Source: Verrucomicrobia bacterium UBA3761 (GTDB lineage Bacteria; Verrucomicrobiota; Kiritimatiellia; RFP12; UBA1067). Taken from it: 30,834 nt of DNA. The DNA lies in assembly GCA_002371135.1 (NCBI GenBank), contig DFGB01000044.1:29202-60035 (forward strand), written 5' to 3'. A model generated the notes under the pieces. It saw only the letters and a program-made list of their open reading frames with translations. It did no database searches and was not told the DNA's origin. Position numbers and translations under genes: made by a program. This document shows, one piece after another, positions 21,901-30,834 of this stretch (positions within the stretch are counted from its first letter, which is position 1; each line of letters begins with the position of its first letter).

Positions 21901-24900
21901 GTCCAGTATCCATGGCTGTTGCTGTCGTAATATGGATGCGAACGGACGAGCAGGCTGTTGCCGCCGGATGCGATGGAACCTGCCGCGTTGTAGCCGCCAT
22001 CCGGCGTGAGCGCATGCGCGAGGTAGCCGGAGGAAGCGAGGTTGCCGTTGAATTCCCAGTCGAACGTGGCGGCGTCGCCATCGACGCGCAAGACGCCATC
22101 GCCGTATGTGGCGACACCGCCATCGAGCGCCATCGCGTCCCTCCCGCCGCCGACGGTGATGATATCCACCGCCTCGAAGCCGGCGGGGATGTTTGCGACG
22201 ATTGTCGAGCCTTCGGCGTATTCGAGGCGGGTCTGGACGATGGCGGCCGACGAGCCTTCGCCGACGACGTAGAGCGCGAGCGTCGAGAAATCGCGCAGCG
22301 CGCCGAGCGAGTGGACTTGCGCTCCGCCGAGTTCGACTACGCCTTCTTCGCAGCGGGGATACGCCATGCCGGCGCCGTCGGGGTACGTCAAGACGAGCCT
22401 GCCCGGGCCGCGCTTGACGATCGAGCCCCCGCCGGAAATCCTGCCTGTCATCGTCAGCGTCGCGCCTTCGTCGACGTAGACGACGGCGTTCGCGCCGTCT
22501 TCGCAGACGACGGCGGCGTCGAGCGTCGCGTCGCTCGAGGCGCGGAGCGTCGCGCCGTCTTTGAGGCGCAAGGAACCGGCGACGGACAGCACGGCGCCGT
22601 CGAGCGCGACCTCGCCGCCGTAGAGCGTCGCGCCCCTCGCGACGCCCATGTCGCCGCCGTAGAACGTCAGCCTCTTGCCGTCTGCGACGCGCAGGGAGAG
22701 GGCGCCGACGAGCGTCCGGCGCTCCGCATCGAGCGCCACCCCGGCATTGTAGAGCCCGATGAAACGGCAGAACGAATCCGAAGCGTCCGCAGGCAGCGAC
22801 GAATTGAACGCGATCTGCGCGAACCGGGCGTTGTCCGCGATTTTGGCCGTGTGCACCTTGCGGTAGGAGACTTCCTGCTGTATGCGCCAGTCGCCGGCGG
22901 AGGTGGCTGATTGCACTATCGGGTTGTTCGCCGCGTCGGTGTTCTTCACCATCCTGAAACGCTGGGCGACGCTTTCGCCGTTTGCGCCGGCAAGCGCAAG
23001 AGTGTACGCCTCGCCGACTTTCAACAGGCAGTCGTCGTCGAAGACGAACGTCTGCTTCCATCCGTTGTTTGTTCCGTCGAAGGCCACGCCGCTGTCTGCG
23101 CCATTGCCATTCACAATCTGCGAAGAGACGATGCCTTCTTCGCCGGTGATTTTCATGTATCGGACATTCAGAGGGCTGGAATATCCCGTATCGGTGCCAA
23201 GCGCGATGGATTCAAGCCGCACGAGCGTCCCGGCGGGGAGGCCGTCCGTGGCGGGAATCGTGATTGTAAACGTATCTGCGCCCTTGTTGAAGCCGGATGC
23301 GTCATTGTTCGCCGAACCCGTCCCCTGGTTCGAGATCGTGTTCGCATCGACTTCGGGGAACTCCTCGACGGCGCGCACGACAAGCGCGTTGTTTTCGGCG
23401 ACGAGCATCATGTTCTCTTGCAGCGTGGCGAACTCGAACGTCCCCGCAGGAGATCCTTCTTGCCATGCGACGAGTTTCTGCCCGTCCGAGAACGTCGCGC
23501 CGTCGCCGAACGCGATTCTGACGGTTCCGTTCGCGAACGCAAGGTTTTCGCACGAGAGCGGCGCGGAAGGCGCAGGGAGAGATTCGAATTTCAGCGTTGC
23601 GCCGTTGTAGAGGGTGGTCGTGCCGCGGAAAGAGGCGAAGCCTTCGATAACAGCCATGCCGTGAAGCGCGATTCCTCCCGTGCCGGGCGTCCATGATTTG
23701 CCGTCGCCGAGACGTATGCCGAAACCCGGCTCGACGAGGATCTGGTCTGCCGAGCCCCAGATGTTGCTTTGCCGCTTGGAGACTTGAATGCGACCGCCGC
23801 CCGTCTCTCCTTGGACGATGCTGCCGGAGAATTCCGTCGCGTCCCAGAATTCCGTCACAGACGTCGAGGCGGCGGTGTGCGATGCCATGAGAGTGCCGGA
23901 GCCGGAGATCTTGCGGATGTTGACGTGGCGGTTCGGCGCCGGGTTGATATTCCACGCGAAGCCGGCATCTTCGCTGTCGACGAGGACGACTTCGGCCTCG
24001 ATGTTGCCGTTCTGCGCCGGACCCGTGACGCCCGAGAGGATGATGCGCGAATTCGCGTTGCCCCAGGCGTGCATCGGGAAATTCTCGGCGGTTGCGTTTT
24101 GGGCGATGAAATCGCCTCTCCATCTCGCGTCGGCGAGAAGGGCGGATGCATGCTGGAAATACTCGCGGCGAATTACGCAATCGAGCATCGCATCGGAATT
24201 TTCGCCGAACGAGAGCGCCGCCTGCGGCTTGAGTTCCTCTGGCTGGAACGCATTTGTGTCAATGACGACGGGCGCATGGTTGGCGAGGGCCGCCGGGAGG
24301 ATCGCGCTTTCCCGGGCCGTTCCGGAAATCGTCAGCGTTCCCGTCCCGCGCACGGCGACGGTGCCGAGGCGCAGAGGTTTGTCGTTGTCGAGAACGAGCG
24401 TCGTCGCCTGCGTGGTGAAAACGAGGATGTCGTCGCCGTCCTGAGGAACGATGCCTTGCGTCCAGCAGTCAGGATCGAGCAGAGCGCCTTCTCCGCTTGG
24501 CGAATGCCAGAAATTCTGCGAATTGGAGTAGGAAGCATCATTGGCGCTTTCTTTCAGAATATTGCCATTTTCATCTTCGATGACGATGGTGCCGCCGGCA
24601 AATTCGATTTCGTCGCCGGGGAAGCCGAGCATCGTCCGCTTTTCGTCGAGCATGAGGCGCAACGTCGTGTTTTCGCCGATCAGGATGCGGCCCGTGAAAG
24701 CGTCGCTTATGCCGTGTGCGACGACCGTTCCCGCGCCATCGGACGATGCAAGCAGCACGTCGCCGGAGCCGGAGAAGAAGTTTTCGCCCAGCGCGAGCGT
24801 GTGGCCAGCCGTGTCGAGCGTCGTGTACGCTCCTTCGGCGGCGCAGAAGTCCACAGTCTGCGATTCCTCGATGTCGGCGGCGATGCGGTATGTGCCGGCG

Positions 24901-27900
24901 GCGAAATGAAGCGCAGGCGCGTATCTTGCGGCGATGGCGCTCGCCGTCTCGATGACGCCGCCTGGCGCGAGAGTCAAAACCGCTCCGGCGCCATCTATGG
25001 TGATTGGCGCCTTGAACACGCCCGCCACCGTCAAGTCGCTTTCTTCGCCAAGCCAGATGCCGTAATTGGCGCGCCATGCGGCGCCGGGCGCGATTGTGGC
25101 GGCGGTGCGCACAAAGAGGCGGCCGTAGTTGGAGAAATCGGTCGTGGAAAGTTTCGCGCCGAGCGTCACGCTCTTGTAGTTCAAGTCGAACGAACCGGTG
25201 AACTCCGCGACGTCCCTGAACAGGACGCGCTCGGCGGAGCCGTTCGCGTTCGTCGTCGCGTATGTGCCGGAGCCCGTGATCTTGTCGATGACGACCGTAT
25301 GGTTGCCGAAGCCGTTGTCGTGATTGAGCGCGATCGTTCCATCCGCTCCGTCCACGAGTTCAAGCGCGACGCCGCTTTTGGAATTTTGCGCGAAAAAGCC
25401 CGATGCGCCGTTCATGCGGATGCGCGAAGATGCATTGCCAAAATCGTCAGAGTCGAAATTCGCCATTTGCGACGCGACGACGACTGTGCCGTTCCATTTC
25501 GCCGGATCCTGCAAATCGGAGGCGCGCATGCGCGAAATATTTGCGTAGTCGATATCGCCGGCCAGGCGGCCGCCTTCGGCTATTTCCAGCGCTGCGGCCG
25601 GGCGCAGCGTGGCGGGCTGGAAGGCGCCGGTCGCGATGACGACGGGAATTTCATTGGCGAGGGCCCCCGGGCGGATCGCGCTGTCCCGGGCCGTTCCGGA
25701 AATCGTCAGCGTCCCCGTCCCGCGCACGGCGACGGCGCCGGGGTCCAATTGCAAATCGTCCGGGATGGTCATCGTGGTATCTTCGAAGAGATAGATCTGC
25801 ACGTCTTCGCCTTCCGCCGGCAGGACGCCCTTCGACCAGAACGCGACATCGCCGAGGCTGCCTTCGCCGCCTTCGCCGATCCAGATGTTGTACGGCATCT
25901 CGTACGCAACATTCGCGCCTGCCTCGGTCAGCGTGGCGAGTATTTTGCCGTCCGGGTCGACGAATTCAACCGTGCCTCCGGCGAGAATCGCCACCTTGTC
26001 TGCGACGGAACATCCTGCCACGGCGGATTTCGCATCGAGTTCTATCGTCACTTTGCCGCCGACGCTGACGATGGTGCTGCCGAGTTTTTCAGGCGTTGTG
26101 AAGAGGTTCGTGTTTTCGACGACTACCCTGCACGCGGCTTTGGAAAGATCGCCATCGTCCGGGAAGACGACGCTCGTGGAGCCGTCGAGGATTATCGTGC
26201 CGGTGAAGTCGTCCGGCAGCGCGGTGATATAGACCGTGCCGCCTTTGTCGGCGGGCGACGAGAACAGGACGTCGCCAGTGCCGGAGAAGAAGTCTTTTCC
26301 GAGCGTGAGCGTGTGGCCCTGCGTGTCTACCGTAGTCCATTTTTCCTGCGTCGGAGAGGCGCAGAAGTTGACGGTTTTCGATAGCGTCATATCTGCGCCG
26401 AGCCGTAGCGTACCGGCGGCGAAGTTGAGCGCCGGCGAGTATTCGCCCGACGGCAGGGAGGAGATTTTCATCAAGCCGCCGTTGGCGAGATTGAGCGTTG
26501 CGCCCTGTTCGTGGACGACTATGTCGGCGTCGAGCGTTCCGGCGACGGTCAGGTCGCAGTCATCGCAGAGGTAGACGCCGTCGTACGCGGTCCACGTTTT
26601 GCCCGGGGCGATTGTCGCTGCGCTGTCGACAAAGAGGCGTCCGCCGCCGGAAATCACGTCGCCCTCCGGCATCGCCTCTCCGATGGCGACGGTCTTTTTC
26701 CTTATGTCCAGCGAGCCTGTGAAGCCGGATATATCGTTGATGAGGATTTGTTCGGCGAGCGCCGTGGACGAAGTTCTGAACGTGCCGGTGCCTGAAATCG
26801 AGCGGAATGTGTCGGTCGAAGTGCTCGAGCCGTTGTTCCAGTCGAGCGCCGGAGTCTTGCCATTGTCGACTAGTTCGATTTCCGGGGCGAATTCCGTATT
26901 GACCGTCAAGTAGCCCGAGGCGCCGTTGAAGCACACGGTGGATTGCGCATTGCCGTAGAGATTCGGGTTGAACCAATCGGCAGCGTTGTATGGGGCGGGA
27001 AGCGCGCCGGAGACGGTAGTCGTGCCGCGCCACTTGGCGGCATTCTGCAAATCGGCCGTTCTCATAAAGGAGATTCGGGAGAAGTTGATTTCGCTTTCGA
27101 GGCAGGCATCGCCGGAAAGCGCGATGGCGGCCTGCGGTTCGAGCGCTTCTGGCTGGAACAGCGCGGTTGCGATGTCGACTGGCGCGATGTTGCTGAACAT
27201 CGTCGCGGCGACGGTCGCGCCTTCGCCGTCCTCAGGCGCCGCGAACGTCATGGCCGCGCCGCCGCCGGTGACGCGAAGATGCGCGGGCGCGACGGCTTGC
27301 GGCGCGTCTAGGACGATCGTCGTGCCGCCGGAATTGACGATTTTCGCATATTCGCCGTCCTGCGGGAGGCGTCCAAGCGACCAGCGGCCGACATCGCTGT
27401 AATTTCCGCCCGTCTCGCCGTCCGCGACAGTCCATGTATTCGCGGTGCCGTCGTAGGTGAATGCGCCGGGATTGTCGTAATGGTCGATGTAGGCATCGAG
27501 GAAATTGCCTTCGGAGTCGATGAGATATATTTCGCCCTTCGAATAGTCCCCGACGGCCGAAGAATACCCGAACGCGACGTCGATATCCGCGATGGTTATC
27601 CAGAGCGCGGCGTCGGCCGACTGCATGGAGACTTGCGACTCCATGCCGGCGGCGATGTCGAGCCGCCCGCCGGAAAGTGCAATGTCTACGCCGACGCCGA
27701 CGGAGCCGGTAATCGCACTCTGTCCGGATGAGACGTAAATCGTGCCGCTTCCTGTCACAGGGCAGGCGAGCGAGGCGCCGGAAAGCGCAACCGCCGCATC
27801 ATTCTCGAGAATGAGCGAGGCGGATGCCGAGATGGAGCTTGAGAGAGTCGTCTCGCCTGCGAGGACGAGCGTGCCGGGGAAGCGCGTCATGTCCGCAGGA

Positions 27901-30386
27901 AGCGTCACGGCCACATCCGGGCCGTATTTCAGCTCGCCGCGGAAACAATCGAGCCCTCCGAACGTGAACGAACCGCCGCCCGCCGTATCGACGAGCGTGA
28001 CGTTGCCGGATCCCATGAAGGCGTTGCCGAGGAACGTCAGAGACTTTCCTTTCGCGTCGATGACTGTCTCGTCGCCGCAGAACCAAGCCGGATCGTCCGT
28101 TTCGCCGCCTTCGGCGACTTCGAACGTGCCGTCGAGGATCTGGCGGGTGGAGTTGAAGCGCAGCATGAGGTTCTTCGCCGCTTCGGTGCCGTCGGCGTTT
28201 TCCGCGACGAGCGTCAGAAGAAGAGAGTTGCCGTGCCATTCTCCGTCCATTTCCGTCGCATCGAGGAAGACGGTGAATTTCCCGTCGGACAGGCCCGACG
28301 GCACGATGGATACTTTTTCGTCGGGCAGCATGGAGAGGTGGCTCGGGTAGGCATGGAGCGCAGTCGCGTTCGCGCATTGCACGACGATTGGATTGACGCG
28401 GCCGATGCCGCATTCCGCGAAGAATCCGTCTTGCAAGATTTCAAGCCCTGCGCCGACGACGCTGACGCTCTCGATGGCGGGGTCGCCGGCCGGCTCGCCG
28501 ATCGTCGTCGTGAACGCGCTTGCCACGGCGCCGGCGCCTTCCTCGCCCGCCTTCATGAGGGGCGTCACGGAGACGGCGTAGGACGCGCCGCTTTCGAGGT
28601 TTTCGAGGGTCGCTTCGTATCTGGCGGGCATGTCGACGGCGGCGGCGATGTTCTGCGTTTCCGCCGTCGCATCGTCAGCGTCCTTGATGCCGGAGAGGAC
28701 TACGTTGTCGATGCGGAAGTCGGATTCCGCGCTCGTTCCCCAGTGGGCATACCTGTCGTCGACGAGGCGGAAGCGCAACTGAATACGCTTGCCGGCGTAT
28801 TGCGAGAGATCGACCGACTGCGGCACGGGGGTGTCGAAACCGTCGTTCCGGTCGAGACCGTCCGACATGTCGATCTGGCAGACCGCCTCCCATTCGCCGC
28901 CGTCGATACGCGCCTCCACGTAGGCGTCGTGTATGCGCATGTAGCGGTACTGCACGTCGAAATCGAGGCGCGCGCCTGGCGTGGCGTAGTGGGTTCCGGG
29001 GTACGTATACGTGCTGTTCTGGACGCCGCGATAGCCGGCGAGATATCCGTTTTCGATCTTGAGGCCCGCCTCTTCGCCTTTCGACGCGCTGAAATCGTCC
29101 GTGAATGAAGTCGTCCCGCCGAGTTTCGCCGTCTGGAGAGTGAAGCCGGCGATGTGGTTCGTGTAGCAGTTTGGGATTCGCCAGGCGAACTGGAAAGAAG
29201 GTTTGTTGACTTTGCGCACGGGTTCGAATTGCACGCGCTTTTGCGGGCGGTAGCCGATTTGGAAATCGGCGAGTTGGCGCGATTCGATTTCCGTGCGCAA
29301 ATCCGCCCAGGCCGTTGGGTTGCCCCAGCCGTAGTTGATGTTCACCCAATCCTTTTCGTCGTCCGCACCGGCATTCTCGATTGCGTAGCCGTCGATTACC
29401 ATCTGGTGGCCGGGCGTGTTCACCTGGATCGGCGAGCCGAAATCGAGATCGTCGCGTATCGCCTGCCAGAGCGTGTCGTAGCCGTTGCGGGTTTTGTTCA
29501 TCACGTTGCCTTGCTCGAACCAGTGGTTTCTGGCTTCCGCGCATAGTTTCTGGCGCCCGCCCGATCCCCCGGACGCGAATGACATCTTCACGAGCGACTG
29601 CATCCAGAGTATCAAATACGCGCATTCGTACGTGGAACGCCTGTCCGCCGCGCGGAATGTCGGCTCGCCGGGATAGGTGCGCAGCATGGCGGAATAGTCG
29701 AACGGCACCGCACCGTTGACGCGTATCACGCAGTCCGGGTGGTCTTTTAGGGAATGCGCTACGGTGCGCGACTTCCCGTATCTCCACGGCCACTGCCAGT
29801 AGCGGTGCTCCTGGCCGCCCGCCGTGGCCATGCAACCGCACGGCGCGCCGAGCGGCGTCAAGTCGTTGTACGGCGCCGACTGATACCAGGCGGCATCCAG
29901 AAGCGGCGCTATGTACGGTTCGCTTTCCACGGCGGGCGCGGCGCCGAGCAGGCGTTTGGACGCTTTGGCGTTCGCCGGTTTTGCCGCCGGGAGAGAGGTC
30001 CACTCCGGGTCGTCGGCGCGTGTCGAGTCGGCTTCCATCTTCGCGACCCACGCGTCGGCGTCGGAGAGTTTCTCGTATAACGGCGAATCGGCGGCGGGCT
30101 CGGTGAAATCTTCAACCGAAAACGAAACGACCGGCGGGCATTTCGTCGAGCCCGCCATCACGATGTGGCCCGATGGCGATAGGTGCGCTATCCACAAATT
30201 CCCGCGTTCTTCGACGCCTGCGACGCCGCGAGCGCCGAGGATGCGCCTGGCGATGCCAGAGTGCGCGAGAAATCCCTCTGCCGCCGAAAGCGCCATATCG
30301 CTTTCCACGGGAGAAGCGCAAAGCGTCTTTGTGACGCCAGCAATCGCCAACGCCGCCGCTATGATGCACGTACAAACTTTCCTCAT
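18960..30386 (-). CDS. Giant secreted C10 cysteine protease with beta-strand, LamG and InlB repeats
   Basis: The 3808-residue product begins with a signal peptide (about 1-24) and a streptopain-type propeptide (about 25-110). The peptidase domain spans about 150-370, with catalytic C185 in APCGCMATA, H327 in PGHQMVIDGY and the NYGWG tryptophan W354, so it should be an active C10 (streptopain/interpain) enzyme. A MAM-like jelly roll follows (about 425-570), then Fn3-like and Ig-like stretches to about 750. A long beta-strand-repeat region runs from about 760 to 2690, with three modules containing FQPEAL or FQPATL. A LamG-like domain (about 2772-2962) and nine InlB-type B-repeats (about 2985-3665, ending in YTAVF or a close variant) come next. 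A short C-terminal domain ends FFRVEYGK. No cell-wall or outer-membrane anchor is seen. ATG 30386 follows AGGAG. Confidence 0.9.
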   Translation of the reverse strand: MRKVCTCIIAAALAIAGVTKTLCASPVESDMALSAAEGFLAHSGIARRILGARGVAGVEERGNLWIAHLSPSGHIVMAGSTKCPPVVSFSVEDFTEPAADSPLYEKLSDADAWVAKMEADSTRADDPEWTSLPAAKPANAKASKRLLGAAPAVESEPYIAPLLDAAWYQSAPYNDLTPLGAPCGCMATAGGQEHRYWQWPWRYGKSRTVAHSLKDHPDCVIRVNGAVPFDYSAMLRTYPGEPTFRAADRRSTYECAYLILWMQSLVKMSFASGGSGGRQKLCAEARNHWFEQGNVMNKTRNGYDTLWQAIRDDLDFGSPIQVNTPGHQMVIDGYAIENAGADDEKDWVNINYGWGNPTAWADLRTEIESRQLADFQIGYRPQKRVQFEPVRKVNKPSFQFAWRIPNCYTNHIAGFTLQTAKLGGTTSFTDDFSASKGEEAGLKIENGYLAGYRGVQNSTYTYPGTHYATPGARLDFDVQYRYMRIHDAYVEARIDGGEWEAVCQIDMSDGLDRNDGFDTPVPQSVDLSQYAGKRIQLRFRLVDDRYAHWGTSAESDFRIDNVVLSGIKDADDATAETQNIAAAVDMPARYEATLENLESGASYAVSVTPLMKAGEEGAGAVASAFTTTIGEPAGDPAIESVSVVGAGLEILQDGFFAECGIGRVNPIVVQCANATALHAYPSHLSMLPDEKVSIVPSGLSDGKFTVFLDATEMDGEWHGNSLLLTLVAENADGTEAAKNLMLRFNSTRQILDGTFEVAEGGETDDPAWFCGDETVIDAKGKSLTFLGNAFMGSGNVTLVDTAGGGSFTFGGLDCFRGELKYGPDVAVTLPADMTRFPGTLVLAGETTLSSSISASASLILENDAAVALSGASLACPVTGSGTIYVSSGQSAITGSVGVGVDIALSGGRLDIAAGMESQVSMQSADAALWITIADIDVAFGYSSAVGDYSKGEIYLIDSEGNFLDAYIDHYDNPGAFTYDGTANTWTVADGETGGNYSDVGRWSLGRLPQDGEYAKIVNSGGTTIVLDAPQAVAPAHLRVTGGGAAMTFAAPEDGEGATVAATMFSNIAPVDIATALFQPEALEPQAAIALSGDACLESEINFSRISFMRTADLQNAAKWRGTTTVSGALPAPYNAADWFNPNLYGNAQSTVCFNGASGYLTVNTEFAPEIELVDNGKTPALDWNNGSSTSTDTFRSISGTGTFRTSSTALAEQILINDISGFTGSLDIRKKTVAIGEAMPEGDVISGGGRLFVDSAATIAPGKTWTAYDGVYLCDDCDLTVAGTLDADIVVHEQGATLNLANGGLMKISSLPSGEYSPALNFAAGTLRLGADMTLSKTVNFCASPTQEKWTTVDTQGHTLTLGKDFFSGTGDVLFSSPADKGGTVYITALPDDFTGTIILDGSTSVVFPDDGDLSKAACRVVVENTNLFTTPEKLGSTIVSVGGKVTIELDAKSAVAGCSVADKVAILAGGTVEFVDPDGKILATLTEAGANVAYEMPYNIWIGEGGEGSLGDVAFWSKGVLPAEGEDVQIYLFEDTTMTIPDDLQLDPGAVAVRGTGTLTISGTARDSAIRPGALANEIPVVIATGAFQPATLRPAAALEIAEGGRLAGDIDYANISRMRASDLQDPAKWNGTVVVASQMANFDSDDFGNASSRIRMNGASGFFAQNSKSGVALELVDGADGTIALNHDNGFGNHTVVIDKITGSGTYATTNANGSAERVLFRDVAEFTGSFDLNYKSVTLGAKLSTTDFSNYGRLFVRTAATIAPGAAWRANYGIWLGEESDLTVAGVFKAPITIDGAGAVLTLAPGGVIETASAIAARYAPALHFAAGTYRIAADIEESQTVDFCAAEGAYTTLDTAGHTLALGENFFSGSGDVLLASSDGAGTVVAHGISDAFTGRILIGENTTLRLMLDEKRTMLGFPGDEIEFAGGTIVIEDENGNILKESANDASYSNSQNFWHSPSGEGALLDPDCWTQGIVPQDGDDILVFTTQATTLVLDNDKPLRLGTVAVRGTGTLTISGTARESAILPAALANHAPVVIDTNAFQPEELKPQAALSFGENSDAMLDCVIRREYFQHASALLADARWRGDFIAQNATAENFPMHAWGNANSRIILSGVTGPAQNGNIEAEVVLVDSEDAGFAWNINPAPNRHVNIRKISGSGTLMASHTAASTSVTEFWDATEFSGSIVQGETGGGRIQVSKRQSNIWGSADQILVEPGFGIRLGDGKSWTPGTGGIALHGMAVIEGFASFRGTTTLYNGATLKFESLPAPSAPLSCENLAFANGTVRIAFGDGATFSDGQKLVAWQEGSPAGTFEFATLQENMMLVAENNALVVRAVEEFPEVDANTISNQGTGSANNDASGFNKGADTFTITIPATDGLPAGTLVRLESIALGTDTGYSSPLNVRYMKITGEEGIVSSQIVNGNGADSGVAFDGTNNGWKQTFVFDDDCLLKVGEAYTLALAGANGESVAQRFRMVKNTDAANNPIVQSATSAGDWRIQQEVSYRKVHTAKIADNARFAQIAFNSSLPADASDSFCRFIGLYNAGVALDAERRTLVGALSLRVADGKRLTFYGGDMGVARGATLYGGEVALDGAVLSVAGSLRLKDGATLRASSDATLDAAVVCEDGANAVVYVDEGATLTMTGRISGGGSIVKRGPGRLVLTYPDGAGMAYPRCEEGVVELGGAQVHSLGALRDFSTLALYVVGEGSSAAIVQTRLEYAEGSTIVANIPAGFEAVDIITVGGGRDAMALDGGVATYGDGVLRVDGDAATFDWEFNGNLASSGYLAHALTPDGGYNAAGSIASGGNSLLVRSHPYYDSNSHGYWTWAEEWTIAAKFAAPATAGTNVYALAIGNRGSGCIGLASCVEDGKMMLFRVANADAAFEPLLEFDVENRSGVQHLYTLSKSSGGNIAVYLDGVLKGEADISGFPHPAGTLQIGSLHGGITAAIGIAQPASGDDAEMDFLKVYNFGVSDAMRSKLVARYACGMCSVSWLDEDGTLLEFDEGVAFGQTPSYDGATPHKASSAEFEYEFAGWTPEISEVVADAVYTAVYNATRRSYTVAWRDEDGTMLETDTAEYGSAPSYDGAAPSKAEDAYYTYSFAGWSPEIATVTLDAAYTAVYTPHAKWTGDGTPDSPYALATPERIREIIALADDPCADIFVAEDGNITSQSILDELPEGYALTRSGIDGVLKIVRVFAIAWLNYDGGILLESESAYGTMPDYHGAEPARESTPEFDYIFAGWEPEVSVVAGDASYTAVFTEQRRSYTVTWMIDGRSETETYEYGQTPSHTAPVKESSAQFSYEFAGWDAAIVPVEGDAVYTAVFMPHVRSYTITWDIDGATETGTYEFGATPAHDTPVKPATAQYTYTFSGWSPEISAVAGDATYTARFESSLNSYTVVWLDDNGVVVDSEILPYGSMPSHGALSKSATAQYTYAFAGWSPEISAVAADAAYTAVFSSTVNEYDIVWRNDDGAQLSVRRLAYSAMPVYDGETPVKPSTAQFSYSFAGWDAAIVPVEGDAVYTAVFTPSLRSYPVEWLNDDGTMLGCEQVPYGQTPSYTGDVPAKASTAQFDYEFAGWRPSPESVDGPAAYTAVFNERLRYYTVSWLDRDGSLIEAQTLAFGETPSHDEPEDIHVFTGWSPEIAPVSADAAYTATFGGEIILSKLTGDYEAADGDVFTGETQHGLVIPGGAAVTVNGVCVKGAGGSDEPAPEPVFAENCIVETANFVLEDDGVTLVAFAELANAAVGADVTEDMVKVYSAETMDGLETALPLDQGVAVESKSAVKTTIRITAPQGAKSRFFRVEYGK

Positions 30387-30468
30387 GCAGTCTCCTATTT
30401 TCCGCTGCCTCCATTGCTGTTTCTTGCGACGAAAGTCGCTTCTCTTGCAATAAGCGGCAAACAGTAAT

Positions 30469-30498
30469 ATTTTAGCATTTTTCGTGTGCGCTTGGCAA
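30469..30498 (-). promoter_or_regulatory. Promoter of the giant C10 protease gene
   Basis: On the minus strand TTGCCA (30493-30498) and TAAAAT (30469-30474) are 18 bp apart, with TGC before the -10. The leader of about 75 nt contains a small 5-bp hairpin at 30426-30439. Confidence 0.65.
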
Positions 30499-30621
30499 GG
30501 GCGCGCACTCGCTCTGACCCGAGGGCGAGGGCGTTTGCTCTTTAAAGGTTAAAGGCAAAGTCCGCGCGTAGCGGCAGCCGCCGCTTGCCAGAATCAAACC
30601 CAATGCAGTCGAATTCAAACG

Positions 30622-30741
30622 ATAACTATGACCAGCAGGATTCATACCTATGACTTCGCTTGTTCATACCTATGACTTTGGCTGTTCATACCTATGACTT
30701 TGTCCGTTCATACCTATGACTTTGGCTTTTATACCTGTGAC
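30622..30741. repeat. Six-site 22-bp tandem array (iteron-like)
   Basis: The 11-bp core ATACCTATGAC occurs at 30644, 30666, 30688 and 30710, with one-base variants at 30622 (ATAACTATGAC) and 30731 (ATACCTGTGAC). Spacing is 22 bp, and 21 bp for the last step. Most units begin TTC and continue TTTGGC or TTTGTCC. An AT-rich stretch with T-runs follows (30790-30812). No gene is visible from 30499 to the end. 30500-30620 holds only GC-rich low-complexity DNA and a TTTAAAGGTTAAAGG stretch. Confidence 0.85.
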
Positions 30742-30834
30742 TTCGTCCGGCGAAGCGCGGCCGCTGGTTTGCCCATCGAGCCGGGACGTTTTTTGCTTTT
30801 ATACTTTTTTTTGTCGCGGTGAAAGCAAAAGCGG

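Noticed and set aside
23769..26384. Long plus-strand reading frame (871 codons) opposite the giant protease gene
   Set aside because: It lies wholly antisense to a gene with signal peptide, protease motifs and repeats. Its product is Arg-rich with no domain, as expected from GC-rich codon bias on the other strand. The same holds for 19335-21341 and 21681-22910.
30622..30741. CRISPR array in the 22-bp repeats
   Set aside because: The units are contiguous with no unique spacers and are too short.

Overview
The window most likely comes from a PVC-superphylum bacterium, perhaps a Kiritimatiellae or Lentisphaeria relative from a gut or other host. This is inferred from gene content, not from a marker phylogeny. 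The DNA is GC-rich. It carries two giant exported beta-strand-repeat proteins, one starting with a C10 cysteine protease, and a type III secretion translocon operon with chlamydia-like gene order. The gaps between genes are full of short tandem arrays and palindromic GC-rich repeats.

Layout. 112-1563 (+) is an ABC-2-type permease. 1564-2028 is palindromic repeats. 2029-2335 is a strong promoter and a structured leader with a possible leader peptide. 2336-10933 (+) is a 2865-residue exported repeat protein, closed by a strong terminator. After another repeat block comes ssrA (tmRNA, minus strand, 11210-11566). It is divergent from a barnase-type ribonuclease, its barstar-type inhibitor and a MalG-like permease with an unusual periplasmic insert (11685-13821, +, all overlapping or abutting). 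A single palindromic repeat separates these from the convergent minus-strand operon at 13858-18780: small coiled-coil protein, coiled-coil secreted protein, LcrH/SycD chaperone, two translocator-like proteins and a small filament/tip-like protein. 18960-30386 (-) encodes a 3808-residue C10 protease with a MAM-like domain, beta-strand repeats, a LamG-like domain and nine InlB-type B-repeats. The right edge holds a 22-bp periodic array whose owner lies outside the window.

How it fits together. The translocon operon has the components needed to make and chaperone a host-membrane pore. No needle, export gate or ATPase is present here, so those must lie elsewhere if the system works. The giant proteins look like surface or secreted adhesin/protease factors. 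The barnase/barstar pair is a secreted toxin with cytoplasmic immunity. Together these suggest a bacterium that interacts with eukaryotic cells and competitors.

The most unusual sequence-level signal is the set of 7-, 8- and 9-bp degenerate tandem arrays. They sit against start and stop codons, and they occupy three of the five gaps of the secretion operon, including all the longer ones.
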